DNA of 64,000 bases from assembly GCA_022539475.1 (NCBI GenBank), contig VCMS01000100.1:353315-417314 (forward strand). The letters are read 5' to 3'. Origin of the DNA: Gracilaria domingensis (lineage: Eukaryota > Rhodophyta > Florideophyceae > Gracilariales > Gracilariaceae). A program made the translations under genes and the position numbers. Each line of letters begins with the position of its first letter. Within the stretch, counting starts at the first letter, position 1. Shown in pieces: positions 30,059 through 40,544 of this stretch. The notes under the pieces were generated by a model, which searched no databases, had not been told where the DNA came from, and worked only from the letters and a program-made list of their open reading frames with translations.

Positions 30059-31223
30059 GAAAGCGCGGGAACTGCGATAACCGAAACAGTTCCAGCGTTC
30101 AAGCCCATTCTGATCGCGCTGTACAATGTACATGATCAAATTGCGACTAACAGTTCTTCTTCAAATTCCGTCTTGTTTGGGTTTAGAAGAAAGACGCCAG
30201 CTGCTGTCGCTTAGTGCTGCACTTCACACAATCGAAGATCTCTGTCTCTTACGCTGAAGAAGCCCAGCTTACGAGCGCGGCACTCCACCTCTGCTGTGCC
30301 AAGCCGCAGACGGTGTTGCGAGTCGTTTAGCTCCAATGCTTCAAACCATGGAGAACGAGAAGTGCGATGCGGCTCACAGGTGTCGTCTTCCAAACGGTAC
30401 ATGTATGCTCGTCGATCTCAAGTCCACACGTTAATGCGCTCGCTCTCAAAGGAAACCAGGCGAGGAATGCTTACAAGCAGTCCTTGCCTCGTTCGCATGC
30501 CCTTGAGCGTAAAGCAATCCGTGGCAACGTGCGCTTCTATGTCCCGCACGCGGAGCGTGCCTTCAGTGGAGATAGACGCCACGCGAGGGCAGTGTGGCCG
30601 CGCAGAGCGTGGCCGACGGCCACCGCCCACTTCGTGTCCCATACGCGCACTGTGTGGTCTTCCGACCCCCGACGCGGCGCATGTGCCGACCGCCCACATC
30701 GCGACGCTATGCTCCCTTTTGTGGTGACCACGGAGCGGGTCGCCGAAGGCGCATGCACCGCGCACGTCCCACACTTGAACCACCTCTTTGCTGCATGACA
30801 CAAGCAGCAAGATCGTTCTCCCTAGTTGCATGTACAAGGCGGCTATCTGCGTTAATCATATCAGCCAGCACGTAGAACGGATCGACCTCAAACCCGTTCA
30901 CCTTCCAAATATCATCCACCAGAAAGAGGCATTTGTGCTCCATGAACCACACTCTTGCTTCTTCACTCCTTTTGCAGTTGTCTCATTCCGCGGATGGCGC
31001 GTCCAAGCATTCCATTTCCTGTTGCGTCCACAATGCGGGCTATTCTCCTGTATCAGTGTATCGATTCCAGCATCCTTTCCAAGGTGCATGAACTGAACTC
31101 CATCAGGAAACCACCCCTTTACATCTCATATTATCACACACCCCTCGAAGTGCGCAGGTTTTCCCAGCGCTACCTCGGCCAGCAGCCACAACCGCCATCA
31201 ATTTTTGTATAGAAGATTCCAAT
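30059..31223. repeat. Direct repeat B (partner at 20678-21744)
   Basis: Near-identical to the segment at 20678-21744 over more than 1 kb, in the same orientation. It retains an extra block (about 30690-30790) encoding one more WD repeat that is deleted in the other copy. Confidence 0.85.
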
Positions 31224-31912
31224 GCAGCTGACTTCAGCTTGCCCTCGAACGTGTCTGAAGATTCATAGTCGAGTGTTAGTTTTGGCGCGTTGGCGGGAAC
31301 CGTTCCATTCAGTCGAAACCGGGATTCGTTTTGCGGTGCTGGTCCACTCTCGTCTTCTGCTTTCGTTTTCTCTCCCTGGTCAAGCTCGGCGACGGGATCA
31401 AACATCTTCTCTGCATCTTCAACTGCGATCAAAGGTTGGTCTACGCGTAGCACTGGACTGAACTGATTAGCATATGCAATCCTTGGTGATAACTGTACCA
31501 TCGGTACACATTCGTCCAACGCATGATCCAGTTTGCTCTTCCAAATCAGCAGCCTATGCGGCAGGCGGCCTTCAAAAACTGAATCTTCTAACCTATTGTC
31601 AACAAGTTGAGGATGTTACTCGAGCAGATGTTGTACAGGCTCAAGCCTCTTATGATTGTCAACAGCCAGATCATGCCTTTGAACGGGAGCAGTGAATTTG
31701 TCTTCCGAGTACGCGAGAACTGTGGGCGCGGCTTCAGCCACGGCACCGCCTCAGGAAAGTGGATCGGACATGCAGTGCGTAAGGATATGTGAGGCACCAT
31801 GGGTCAAAATGGGAGGAACAACTGTTTTCCTGTTCACGTCTCCAGCCCGTGCTTCCTGTGCCACTTGAGAATTACATTCGCTTGCCTCTAAATTCGCCTT
31901 TGGTGGAAACAT
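30230..31912 (-). pseudogene. NB-ARC/WD40 pseudogene, copy B, with N-terminal region
   Basis: The ATG at 31912 (MFPPKAN) matches the start of the fragment at 37502. The N-terminal region continues through SPRIAYANQFSPVLRVDQ to the P-loop AAGRGSAGKT, the kinase-2 block CLFLVDDIW and WD40 repeats with VVQVWDVRGACAF, DPLRGHH and SEDHTVRVWDTKW. Stop codons (for example near 31748) and several frame changes break it. The domain order N-terminal region, NB-ARC, WD40 is that of APAF1-like STAND ATPases. It lies head-to-head with the MYND gene at 32638, with ~725 bp between. Confidence 0.75.
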
Positions 31913-32575
31913 GTGGATAATACCCAGTGGGTATGTAAAGCTACCTCTTAAAGATATTTCACTTAAACAGCCTCACGCAACCTTAACCCGTTGTGCTCCA
32001 GAGAATGAACGGCAGCAACCATTGCCATAACTTCATCAAGAGACCACTGTCACAGTGTCGAGCATTTGTCAATAGAGGATTAGACTGCACTCTTTACTCC
32101 ATCTGAGTCTTGATGCCGTTGGAACACAATCACAAGCGCAATGTGAACGGCAGCGCCCCCATTCTGAGCGTTGCAGAGGCTGCGTGTGAGCTTGGGATAT
32201 CATCTAGTAACATGACCAGGATGCACAACATCAACATCATGTATCGTTGGTACCTTTGGTACGGTACCAAAGTAGGGATTCAAAAGGGGTATGTAATCGT
32301 CAATGTAATGTTGCTCACAATCTGCGCCTGTCGCAACAGCGCGTGTGAGGAAAGCGCCATCGGCCACTCGAGAGTCTCGAGTCGGGACACACAAGAGGTA
32401 CTTGAGGCTGAACCGTCGCAAAACTTTCGCAGGTTTTACGATGATGTTCGCAAACCTGCGAAAGTCTTACAGCATGACCATGATCATCATGATGATGATC
32501 TTGCGAAGGGCGGGAACGGCACAAACCGAAACAGCCGCCACAACGTGGCACCAACGCGACACCAATGCGCCAAAA
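31267..32575 (+). repeat. Left arm of a large inverted repeat (partner 36750-38143)
   Basis: It contains the N-terminal coding part of NB-ARC copy B (minus strand) and the region between it and the MYND gene. The same sequence occurs reversed at 36750-38143, diverged but alignable throughout by eye (GGTACCAACGATAC, CGGCAGC, CCGTTGG). Exact ends need alignment. Confidence 0.75.
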
Positions 32576-32637
32576 CGGCGCGTCAGCACCATCTACCTTC
32601 GTAGTTTCGGCACTGCTGCTCCTCTCTCCGCCACCGA
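31913..32637. promoter_or_regulatory. Divergent promoter region between NB-ARC/WD40 and MYND genes
   Basis: The ~725-bp gap recurs, wholly or partly, near 18.6 kb and 36.75-37.5 kb. It contains a self-complementary cluster CATGATCATCATGATGATGA at 32479-32498, a KpnI-like palindromic block (TGGTACCTTTGGTACGGTAC, 32250-32269) and the recurring CGAAACAG box. Conservation between copies suggests regulatory content; function is inferred. Confidence 0.5.
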
Positions 32638-33672
32638 ACGGCGTCCCCGACCAGTTTCCGAGACGAGCCCGAAGCCCGTGCACCGCCGCCACCCACCGCG
32701 CCCAGCGCCGTCTGGTTCTGCAAGGCATGTAACGCCCATCCCGACCCGTCGCACGACCGGCTCCTGAAGGCGTGCTCGCGCTGTCGACTTGCGCGCTACT
32801 GCAGCATAGCCTGCCAGCGCCGCGACTTTGCCGCGCACAAAAACGAATGCAAGCGCTTCAGCACGCTGCAGCGCAAACTTCGCGAGAGTACGCAATTCTT
32901 CTCGTCATACGTCGACACCAGGGTTGACTATCACACACATAACCTGTTTGAAGAGGCACGAGGCCACTTTTATGAGGTGCCGGAAACGAGGGAGCATTGT
33001 CGAAAGCTCGCCGAGATGGGGCATGAGCTGGAAGCGCTAGCGGTGAAGTATCCAGTCGTGCCGCTGCTCGAAAAGTCGCTTGCCAATCGACTGGAGTTGC
33101 TCAGACTCAATGCCGAAGATCACATGGGGATGCGCGATCTCGTACCATACACACTACTGCGCATGGGACGCGACTCACAATGCGTCGCCTTCATTGCGCA
33201 TTGGCTACGTTGCTTGAACAACCGTCTCGACCCGCTTGCGCAGCACGAGACATCCAACCGGGGTGACTGGCTGTACGGGGAGGCAGACCCGTTTGACGAC
33301 GTGTTTCCCCAAGCCCACGCTCGCCGTGTCTACGCGCCCATCCCAATTCTTGTAGCGCTTTGTATCGTGAAATTGCGACTTATCGCATACAACCAACATG
33401 ACGAACGTGTGGGGGAGCAAGAGCGACTGGTGGAAGTTTACCTCGATGAGGTCCATCGACGGTGTGAGTCGTTGCTGCCCGCGTTGATCAACCCTACGCC
33501 ACTGAGTGAATGCCAGCCGCCAGTGCTGAAGAAGCTTGGTGGGCCTTCAGAAACCTACTTCACGCTGCTTAGCGGCTATGAGCTGTTTGTGACCGTACCG
33601 GGCGCGGTGGATCGGTTGATACGACGGTTTGGACCCAATCCGCAGTACGATTGTGAGATGCACATGTGGTGA
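32638..33672 (+). CDS. MYND zinc-finger protein; initiator is ACG in this copy
   Basis: The long intact frame (344 codons) has a complete MYND finger near residues 25-70: FCKACNAH ... KACSRCRLARYCSIACQ ... FAAHKNEC, with all seven Cys and the His in place. About 270 further residues carry no domain I recognise. The frame upstream is closed by TAG at 32602-32604. No ATG lies between that stop and the finger: the position of the ATG in the copy at 24366 is ACG here, in a good context (GCCACCGAACGGCG). Either ACG initiates, an upstream exon supplies the start, or the gene is newly silenced. MYND fingers bind Pro-rich partners in transcriptional corepression. Confidence 0.65.
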   Translation, partial: TASPTSFRDEPEARAPPPPTAPSAVWFCKACNAHPDPSHDRLLKACSRCRLARYCSIACQRRDFAAHKNECKRFSTLQRKLRESTQFFSSYVDTRVDYHTHNLFEEARGHFYEVPETREHCRKLAEMGHELEALAVKYPVVPLLEKSLANRLELLRLNAEDHMGMRDLVPYTLLRMGRDSQCVAFIAHWLRCLNNRLDPLAQHETSNRGDWLYGEADPFDDVFPQAHARRVYAPIPILVALCIVKLRLIAYNQHDERVGEQERLVEVYLDEVHRRCESLLPALINPTPLSECQPPVLKKLGGPSETYFTLLSGYELFVTVPGAVDRLIRRFGPNPQYDCEMHMW

Positions 33673-34574
33673 CCCTTGCAGGGATGGCGCGGGTTTCAGC
33701 GCCGAAATGAAAGTTCCCCAGTGAGTTTCGCCATGTATCTGCTATCAGTTAATACCGCACACAGTCCTTAGATCATCGCTGCTGTTAGCCGAGTCGGGTG
33801 AAGCCCGATTTCCTATTGATTCAAGGTACGCAGTACGCAGAGGTGGTCTGATGGAGTGATGGTGTGAGCTGCCAACATCTCGGCCTGCGAAACGAAAAAG
33901 AAGGAAAGCAAGCCCAAAGAACTTCTGATTAGCACATGTTCATCGACCAGGCCTGGAGTCAACGCCAAGCTCATTTTACGGCATTGTGGTGAAGCGGAAG
34001 CCATGTTCTTGCATCGCAGCTGCTCATGTCAGAACTTTCTTAAACCACTTCGTCGTTTTCCTCTCACCAGCTCGCTGCGTGCAAAGGTAGAGGTATAAAC
34101 TGGCTTTGCGCCCTGTCGCCTTCAACCTCGAGGATGTGCCGTCCATGGTCATGATGATCCTGCGTAGCTGACACCGCGGGTCGCACATGCCTGGGGTATC
34201 CTATAAGAAGAAGGCGAGAAGACTCTAGCCCTCATTAAAGGTCGAACCTTTCAACCTTAATTTTTTTTCCGAAGGTGGGTAATTGAAGCATGTGATTCTG
34301 TTGATCCGAATCACCTACGCTTCACAGCCTTGATAGTAATAAGTTGTTACTGTACCTTTGGCGCCAAGTTCGTACTACCAAGGTATGGAGTTACGAAGAG
34401 CGAAGAATAACGAAGAATAACGATTGCCGCACAGTGCGAGCGCATCATTCCATCCTCACAGTCGGATGTTGGTCTCCTTTACACGGGCAAAGGCTCTTGC
34501 AATCAGCGCATATCCGGATACGAAATCGCAGTCGTAATCGATCCGTCTTCTACGACGTAACCAATGCTTCTCTA
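33673..34574. other. Spacer between MYND gene and kinase-fusion gene
   Basis: No gene is supported. The plus-strand frame of the next gene is open back to 34344, but its extra 77 codons have no counterpart in paralogue 2. Confidence 0.45.
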
Positions 34575-36032
34575 ATGACGATCGCTGTTAACACAAAGCA
34601 TGCATGTCCCTCAGATCGAACACCATTTCCGTACATTGTCCTAATCACAAACACAGATAGAAGTAGCGTCATTGTGGAGCACAACAGTGACGGCAAACTT
34701 CGTTTTCCACGGATAGAATCTCCCGAAATACCAACTTACGGGCGAAAAGTATGCGAATGCATTAGCGAACGATTTGAGAGAATGTGTGGAACAAGGTATG
34801 AACTCTTACTGCTGTATTCAACTATCAATGACTTTCGAAACGGTCATATCAGACCTATTTTCTCAAACTTTCATTGCTTGTCACCAAACAGCGGGGACAC
34901 AGGGATGCCTGTGGCTCCTGCATGCAAGCAGTTCGAGTGGATGGAAGCGAAGGAAGTCGGTGATTTACTGGATACGATAGGAGAAGAACAGTCTCGTTGG
35001 ATAAATGACAACAAGGACTTCGAAACCTTTGCGTTTTTGTCACGGGATTATGAGTACAAGATTGGTGAAGATGAATCTGGGCTTCGACCTTGGGAGCTGC
35101 CAGGCTGGTTTACCAGTACAACCAACGCTGCCAGTGATATACTTGCGAAACTTGGATACGAATTGCAAGGTAGTTTTGAGCAGTTCCGTATTACTCATGA
35201 TACTGCCGCTGTACTGAGGGCTGATACAAACAATGAAAGAGTGTACCTGAAAGCTAGCAACAGGTTGGAAGTAAAAGTGACCAGCCTGGTTGCAAGCGTT
35301 GCGCCGCAATTGGTGAGGAAACTGATCTACGTGAACGAAGAAGAGGGGTGGATGCTAATGAGCGACCAGGGGGAGCGAATTTGGAATGAGACCAATCGCG
35401 AGGACTTTTCAAAGCTGTTAATCGAGCTTGGAAAGTTTCAACTAGAATCCATGCAACACATTGAAGCCCTGAAAGAGTTTGGGTTAGCAGTTGAATCGTC
35501 AGACTCTCTGATTCGACAAACAGAAGTAATGCTTGGGGACGAAACTGTACGGAATAAACTTGCGAAATGTGAAGAGTTTGAGTCTACTTCGAAAGATGGG
35601 CTGGCAGACGTTGAGCTTCATAGAAAAGCACTGAACGAGCTTCTACGAGAGTTGTATGATGATGGGAAATGTCCATTAACATTAACACACGGCGATGTAA
35701 CTGGGAATGTGTTGAAAGATCACAACGGTAATGTTGCTCTATTTGACTGGGGAGCAGCTAAAATCGATATTCCAATATGTGATACTTACTGTTTTGACGT
35801 ATGCTCCATGGCCATGGAGGAGTATTTGAGTTTGTGGGAGAAGTACGCATCAGTACCTGAGCTTATGAAACTACTTGAACATGTAACGGTCACGGGTTTG
35901 CTTGGGCTCACGCTAGAAAGTTATGACGGTGACGGTGAATCCTCGTCTAAAGGAATGAGTGATGAGGATGTCAAAATGCTTGCGTGGTTACTTGTGAAGT
36001 CGAAAGAAGTTGTAGATAAGAGGAACCTATGA
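34575..36032 (+). CDS. Nudix-like plus APH-type kinase fusion protein (paralogue 3)
   Basis: The product is 485 aa from the ATG at 34575, chosen because it aligns with the start of the 486-aa paralogue at 26419 and sits in the same context (TCTAATGAC versus GCTAATGAC). Conserved blocks: PYIVLITNTDRSSVIVE, GRKVCECISERFE, FEWMEAKEV, PWELPGWFTSTTNAASD, LTHGDVTGNVLKD (HGD ~372) and VALFDWGAAKI (DW ~388). The catalytic HGD...N and DW residues of the APH superfamily are present; the N-terminal Nudix-like part lacks the catalytic box. It lies inside the inverted repeat formed by 31267-32575 and 36750-38143. Substrate and pathway unknown. Confidence 0.75.
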   Translation: MTIAVNTKHACPSDRTPFPYIVLITNTDRSSVIVEHNSDGKLRFPRIESPEIPTYGRKVCECISERFERMCGTRYELLLLYSTINDFRNGHIRPIFSNFHCLSPNSGDTGMPVAPACKQFEWMEAKEVGDLLDTIGEEQSRWINDNKDFETFAFLSRDYEYKIGEDESGLRPWELPGWFTSTTNAASDILAKLGYELQGSFEQFRITHDTAAVLRADTNNERVYLKASNRLEVKVTSLVASVAPQLVRKLIYVNEEEGWMLMSDQGERIWNETNREDFSKLLIELGKFQLESMQHIEALKEFGLAVESSDSLIRQTEVMLGDETVRNKLAKCEEFESTSKDGLADVELHRKALNELLRELYDDGKCPLTLTHGDVTGNVLKDHNGNVALFDWGAAKIDIPICDTYCFDVCSMAMEEYLSLWEKYASVPELMKLLEHVTVTGLLGLTLESYDGDGESSSKGMSDEDVKMLAWLLVKSKEVVDKRNL

Positions 36033-36749
36033 AGACGCGAGGTATTGTGCGTATTACAATTGTGTCGATCTGCAGCTTTGCTAACGTTTCTCACGATTTC
36101 TAGTGTCGGAATGAATCCAGATTTGAATGCATCCAGGTTTTGGATGGTTTCAAGCTTGAACTTTGCTACACTCTGTTTCTGTTTTACGCATGGTGCCTTA
36201 CCTGGTCATGAACTGATCATGAGCTGTGCAGCGGGTTCAAGCCTCCCACAGTGGCCCGTGCGCACCAGGGGCGTTTGCATAACTTTATGACTACGCCGGA
36301 ATTAGCATTGACTATTGACTACGTGACTACTTCTGACCAGCTGTCGCCAAAAGAAAGTATTCAACGTAGTCAAAGGTGTCCAGAATCACCGTCTACAGTT
36401 ATTGTAGAGACATTTCGAACCGCCAATTGATACTTTGGATTTCCATCGATACTTCGCTTTCAATGCACTGAATGCTTGATCAAAGGCTTTACTCTTTTCC
36501 ATCACACTACAGTTCAAGACGATGAGGCTTTATCTTCTTTTAGCAAGCACGTGGCACTCTAATTGTCAATTTGCATACGAATTCACATGTACTCGCCAAG
36601 AGATTCCCGAATCCTACAAAGATTCTCGGGCAACTAAGGACAACGTTGTCCCAAATGACATCAAAGACATCACTACACATTTTCGTACAGAAGTTAGATG
36701 TTGCTAACAAAGCTTTTAACATATGCACTCCTTCACAAACTCGACACCA
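36033..36749. other. Spacer, no supported gene
   Basis: No coding or RNA gene is supported between the kinase-fusion gene and the right arm of the inverted repeat. Confidence 0.45.
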
Positions 36750-38143
36750 ATGCGCCAAGCCACACTGTGGCGGCTGTTTCGGTTTTGTGCTGTTCCGCCC
36801 TTCGCAAGATCATCATGATCATCATCATGATGATGTTGCTGTAAAACTTTCAGAGGTTTTACGATGATCATCGCAAAACCTGCGAAAGGTTTGCGATGGT
36901 CCAGTCTCAAGTCCCTGTTGTCTGTCTCGAGTGGCCGCTGGGCCCAAATTGGCGCTTTCCTCACGCGCTGTGCGACACAATGTCGCAAGCGACACGCGCA
37001 GATTGCCATCAAAATCACATTGACGATTACATACCTTGTGAATCCCTACTATGGTACCGTACCAAAGGTACCAACGATACATGGTGTTGTGCATCCAGGT
37101 CATGTTACTGGATGAAATGGTATCCCAAGCTCACACGCAGCTTTTGTAACTCTCAAAATGGGAGCGCTGCCGTTCACATTGCGCTGGTGATAATTTTCCA
37201 ACGGCATCGAGACTCAGATGGAGGAAGGAGCAGTCTAATCCTCTATGGACAAATGCTCGACACTGTGACAGTGGTCTCTTGATGAAGTTATGGCAATGGT
37301 TGCTGCCGTTCATTCTCTGGAGCACAACGGGTTTAGGTTGCATGAGACGGGTCGTTTTCGAGGCAAGCCTCAGAGCCAATGCGTTGTGGGCACCGCCACA
37401 CTCGTGTACATGAGTTCTTGAACACCTCACAGTTTAGAAGTGAAATATCTTTGAGGTAGCCTGAAGGATAGCCTACATACCAACTGGGTATCTTTGTCCA
37501 CATGTTTCCACTAAAGGCGAATTCAGATGCAAGCAAATGCAATTCTCAAGTGGCACAGGAAGCGCGGGTTGGAGACGTGGACAGGAAAGGAGTTATTCCT
37601 CCTATTATGACCCTTTGCGCCTCACATATCCTTACGCACTGCATTTCCGTTCCAATTTCCTCAGCCGTTGCGGTGGCTGAAGCCGCGCCCACAGTTCTCG
37701 CGTACTCGGGAGACAAATTCACTGCTCCCGTTCGAAGGCATGATCTGGTTGTTGACAACCGTAAGAGGCTCGAGCCTGTACGACATCTGCTCGAGCAACA
37801 TCTCCAACTTATTGATAGTTGGCTGGAGGATTCAGTTTTTGTAGGCTCCCCGCCGCATAGGCTGGTGATTTGGAAGACCAAACTGGAACACGCGTTGGAC
37901 GAATGTGTACAGTTATCACCAAGGATTTCAAGTGCTAATCAGTTAAGTCAAGTGCTGCGCGTAGACCAACTTTTGGCCGCAGTTGAAGATAGAGAGAAGA
38001 TGTTTGATACCGTCCCCGAACTTGGCCAGAGAGAGGAAACGAAAGCAGGGGACGGGAGAGGACCAGCACCGCATAATGAACCCCGGTTTCAATTGAATGG
38101 AACGGCCCCCGCCAACCCGCCAAAACTAACACTCGACTATGGA
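36750..38143 (-). repeat. Right arm of the large inverted repeat
   Basis: Reverse-complement counterpart of 31267-32575. It carries the promoter-like region with the GATCATCATGATCATCATCA cluster (36808-36827) and the N-terminal part of an NB-ARC/WD40 gene on the plus strand. It ends where the P-loop region should begin. Confidence 0.75.
37502..38143 (+). pseudogene. N-terminal fragment of an NB-ARC/WD40 gene, copy C
   Basis: ATG at 37502 opens a frame without interruption: MFPLKANSDASKC, EAAPTVLAYSGDKFTAPV, VRHLLEQHLQLIDSWLED, SPRISSANQLSQVLRVDQ, NGTAPANPPKLTLDYG. Each block has a homologue in copy B, where it leads into the P-loop. Here similarity stops at ~38143, before the NTPase domain. 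The frame runs on to 38311 through unrelated sequence. It preserves the N-terminal domain better than copy B, which has stops. The domain itself is not recognised. Confidence 0.7.
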
Positions 38144-38520
38144 ACCGCAAGCAGCCTGAACAATATTAACTGGTTCTCATATCTACAGGGAGATTTGTTG
38201 GTGGATGTGTTGTTAAATTTTTCATGCCAGGTGACTTGTCCAAGCTGCTCATACAGACTGCTTCTAATTCTAATAGTTACATGTTTAGATACGTTCAGCA
38301 TGGCTATTTAAGCAAAGAAGAACGTTTTCATCGGAGGAAGTTCCGCTTTGGGCTTCCAGATCTACGTCAACAACACACCCAGGCTTCTACAACTTTGTTG
38401 ACAAAAGCCGACGTATTGGCTTCTACACCTTCCTTTTCTCGTCGGCGATCTCATCGATTTCCATTGGGTCACATTTGAAGAAAAGCACACGCAGAAAGGA
38501 CCTTCGTTTTTCGTCGAAAA

Positions 38521-40240
38521 ATGTCTGCACAGGGTTCACGCTCGCAGCCTGCGACGGCAGAGAAACCATTTGAATGTCCTGTATCAGGTTGTGGTCGGTA
38601 CGTTTCATTTACTGAGCATGCACTGCGTGCATTCTGTAACTATAAAGAGTCGAAGTGTTAACTGTTAACTTCTATGAATCCTTTTTATCCGGTCACGCTA
38701 AATGTGAAGATCATTTAAATCAAGCTGTAAGTTTAAACTTTTGGTAGCTATTTTCGTGTCACTTGAAGGCGTAAAGTTTACGGCGTAAACTTTACGCCTT
38801 CAAGTGCCAAGAAAACGCAGAAACGAAACTTTCCCCGCCTTCCTGGAAACTTTCCAACGCTTCTGCCAGGTGTATACGTGGAAAACGGGTCGCACAAAAG
38901 TTTTGAATAGTAGTACAGCTGTTCAAATTGTACAGCGTCGTAGGAAATATGCGTCTATCAAAGCGATAAGCTTCACTATACAACTTGCATGAAAGCGTTC
39001 TTGCCCAGTACTTGCAGGTATATTGTCAGTGATGAAAAATAATGTACACTGGTTCCGACAGTACATCACGTACACGTTGATCCACTTCCAGACTTGAAAC
39101 TATGCCCGTACAGACATAAGCCACAATGTTATACACTACTAGCTCCCACTCGCTAGATCTGTCGAAATCCTCAAAAACAGCTTCTGCTCTAGTGCATCGC
39201 TAGCATCATTACCGAATCTTTGGCTCATCCTTGACATCACTCTCCCGCCACCACATATACAAACATGGAGTACGTTGTAACACTTTCTTTCAAAACAAAG
39301 AAATAGTAACTACCTTCTTGCGCTATAATCTTTTCCATACTTTTGAGACCGAATCCAAGCTCTGACCCCCTTGTCACTATCTTAGACCAGAAAGATGAAC
39401 CACAACCAGACAACCTTTCTCTTGAAGTTCGAATTCGTCTCGCGAAACTTCTGTGGGTCAATGCGCTTTCCTTTGATACTTCCGATCCACCTTTTGTTTC
39501 AATATCGCAGGAGATCACACGAATATATCCATGGTTTGGTGATCAATCTTTGACTACACTGAAGATTACCAGTTTGGCTCAGGAATATTATCAGCATATG
39601 ATGAACAACAACCTAAAACTGATCCGCCGCGCTGTAGAGGTGAAGTCGTGCTACATAACAATTTACATCCATTCTCTTTATCTGAATCGCAAGAAAGTGG
39701 TTTTTATTCTTTTGCTGAACATGGAGAATTCGTCGGTATTGTACATGGGTTCCTTGATTATTTTGTTCAATGAAACTACCTACAATGTCTTTTCGCAGAT
39801 GATGCTTTCTCTTATTGAAGAGCATGTGAAAATGGATCATGTCAACAGAATTGCAGGTGATACCTTTGTATGCAATGATTTACTGGAAATGTTTTGTTCA
39901 TATCACTGCGTTTTGCGACACAGGTATTATGATACTGCAAGAGTTGTTCATTGTCTTCTTCTCGAAGAACTATCAGTCACTACTCTCGATATTTTTTGCG
40001 GTCGTGTTCCGACACAGCTACAAAAGCTGTATTTGTTCGGTGTTTGGAATATGGTACTTACCTATCCTGTAACTTGGGGTCGATTTTATAACAGAAGAGG
40101 TTCTGTTATACGTTCGGTATGTCATATATTCTTGTTGATTACTTCTTTTCAATTCTGACGATGCAAACTACTAACCTATTCTTTTTCTGTTCCAGGTTTG
40201 TGGTAAGACTCTAATTCTTAAGAAAGTTCCTCGCAAATGA
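38521..40240 (+). CDS. Possible zinc-finger / hAT-transposase-like gene (multi-exon, incomplete model)
   Basis: ATG at 38521 begins MSAQGSRSQ and leads to KPFECPVSGCGR. A candidate second half, FLSGHAKCEDH, lies at about 38686-38720, so a split C2H2/BED-like finger is plausible, though I could not place a clean acceptor. The long frame 39343-40116 has RLAKLLWVNALSF ... FVSISQEITRIYPWF ... YYQHMMNNN, a pattern like the N-terminal part of hAT transposases. Its end is spliced: donor TCG|GTATGT at 40116/40117, branch-like ACTAAC, acceptor TGTTCCAG at 40195, last exon 40196-40240 (VCGKTLILKKVPRK). It could be a domesticated transposase or an ordinary host gene. The model is tentative. Confidence 0.4.
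38760..38806. repeat. Perfect 22-bp inverted repeat with 3-nt loop
   Basis: The left arm 38760-38781 (CACTTGAAGGCG...GTTTAC) and right arm 38785-38806 are perfect reverse complements around GGC. It lies in a presumed intron of the zinc-finger/hAT-like gene. In RNA it would make a very stable hairpin. Confidence 0.9.
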
Positions 40241-40544
40241 CACTAAAAGTTTGGTTCGCTGATCATAGAAGCGGTGTCGCGTGATGATTCTAAGTTTTCA
40301 ACCTCCCGACCGGTGCTGCAGCTGAAAGGCAGGGCGTACAGACTATATTGCACCAAGTCAGGTCAGCGTCGCATATTCTACGAACACCTTGCGAGGCCAC
40401 GTCGTCGAAACCCCAGCACATCCGAAATAGCAGCGCAGGTGCCGCTGCTACTGCCGCTGCAGCGGCTACAGCTTAAGCCGCGAATCCCTGTCATCCCTTC
40501 CACTCACGCCAGATCCCATTATCGCAATCCAGACCTGGTCGTCT

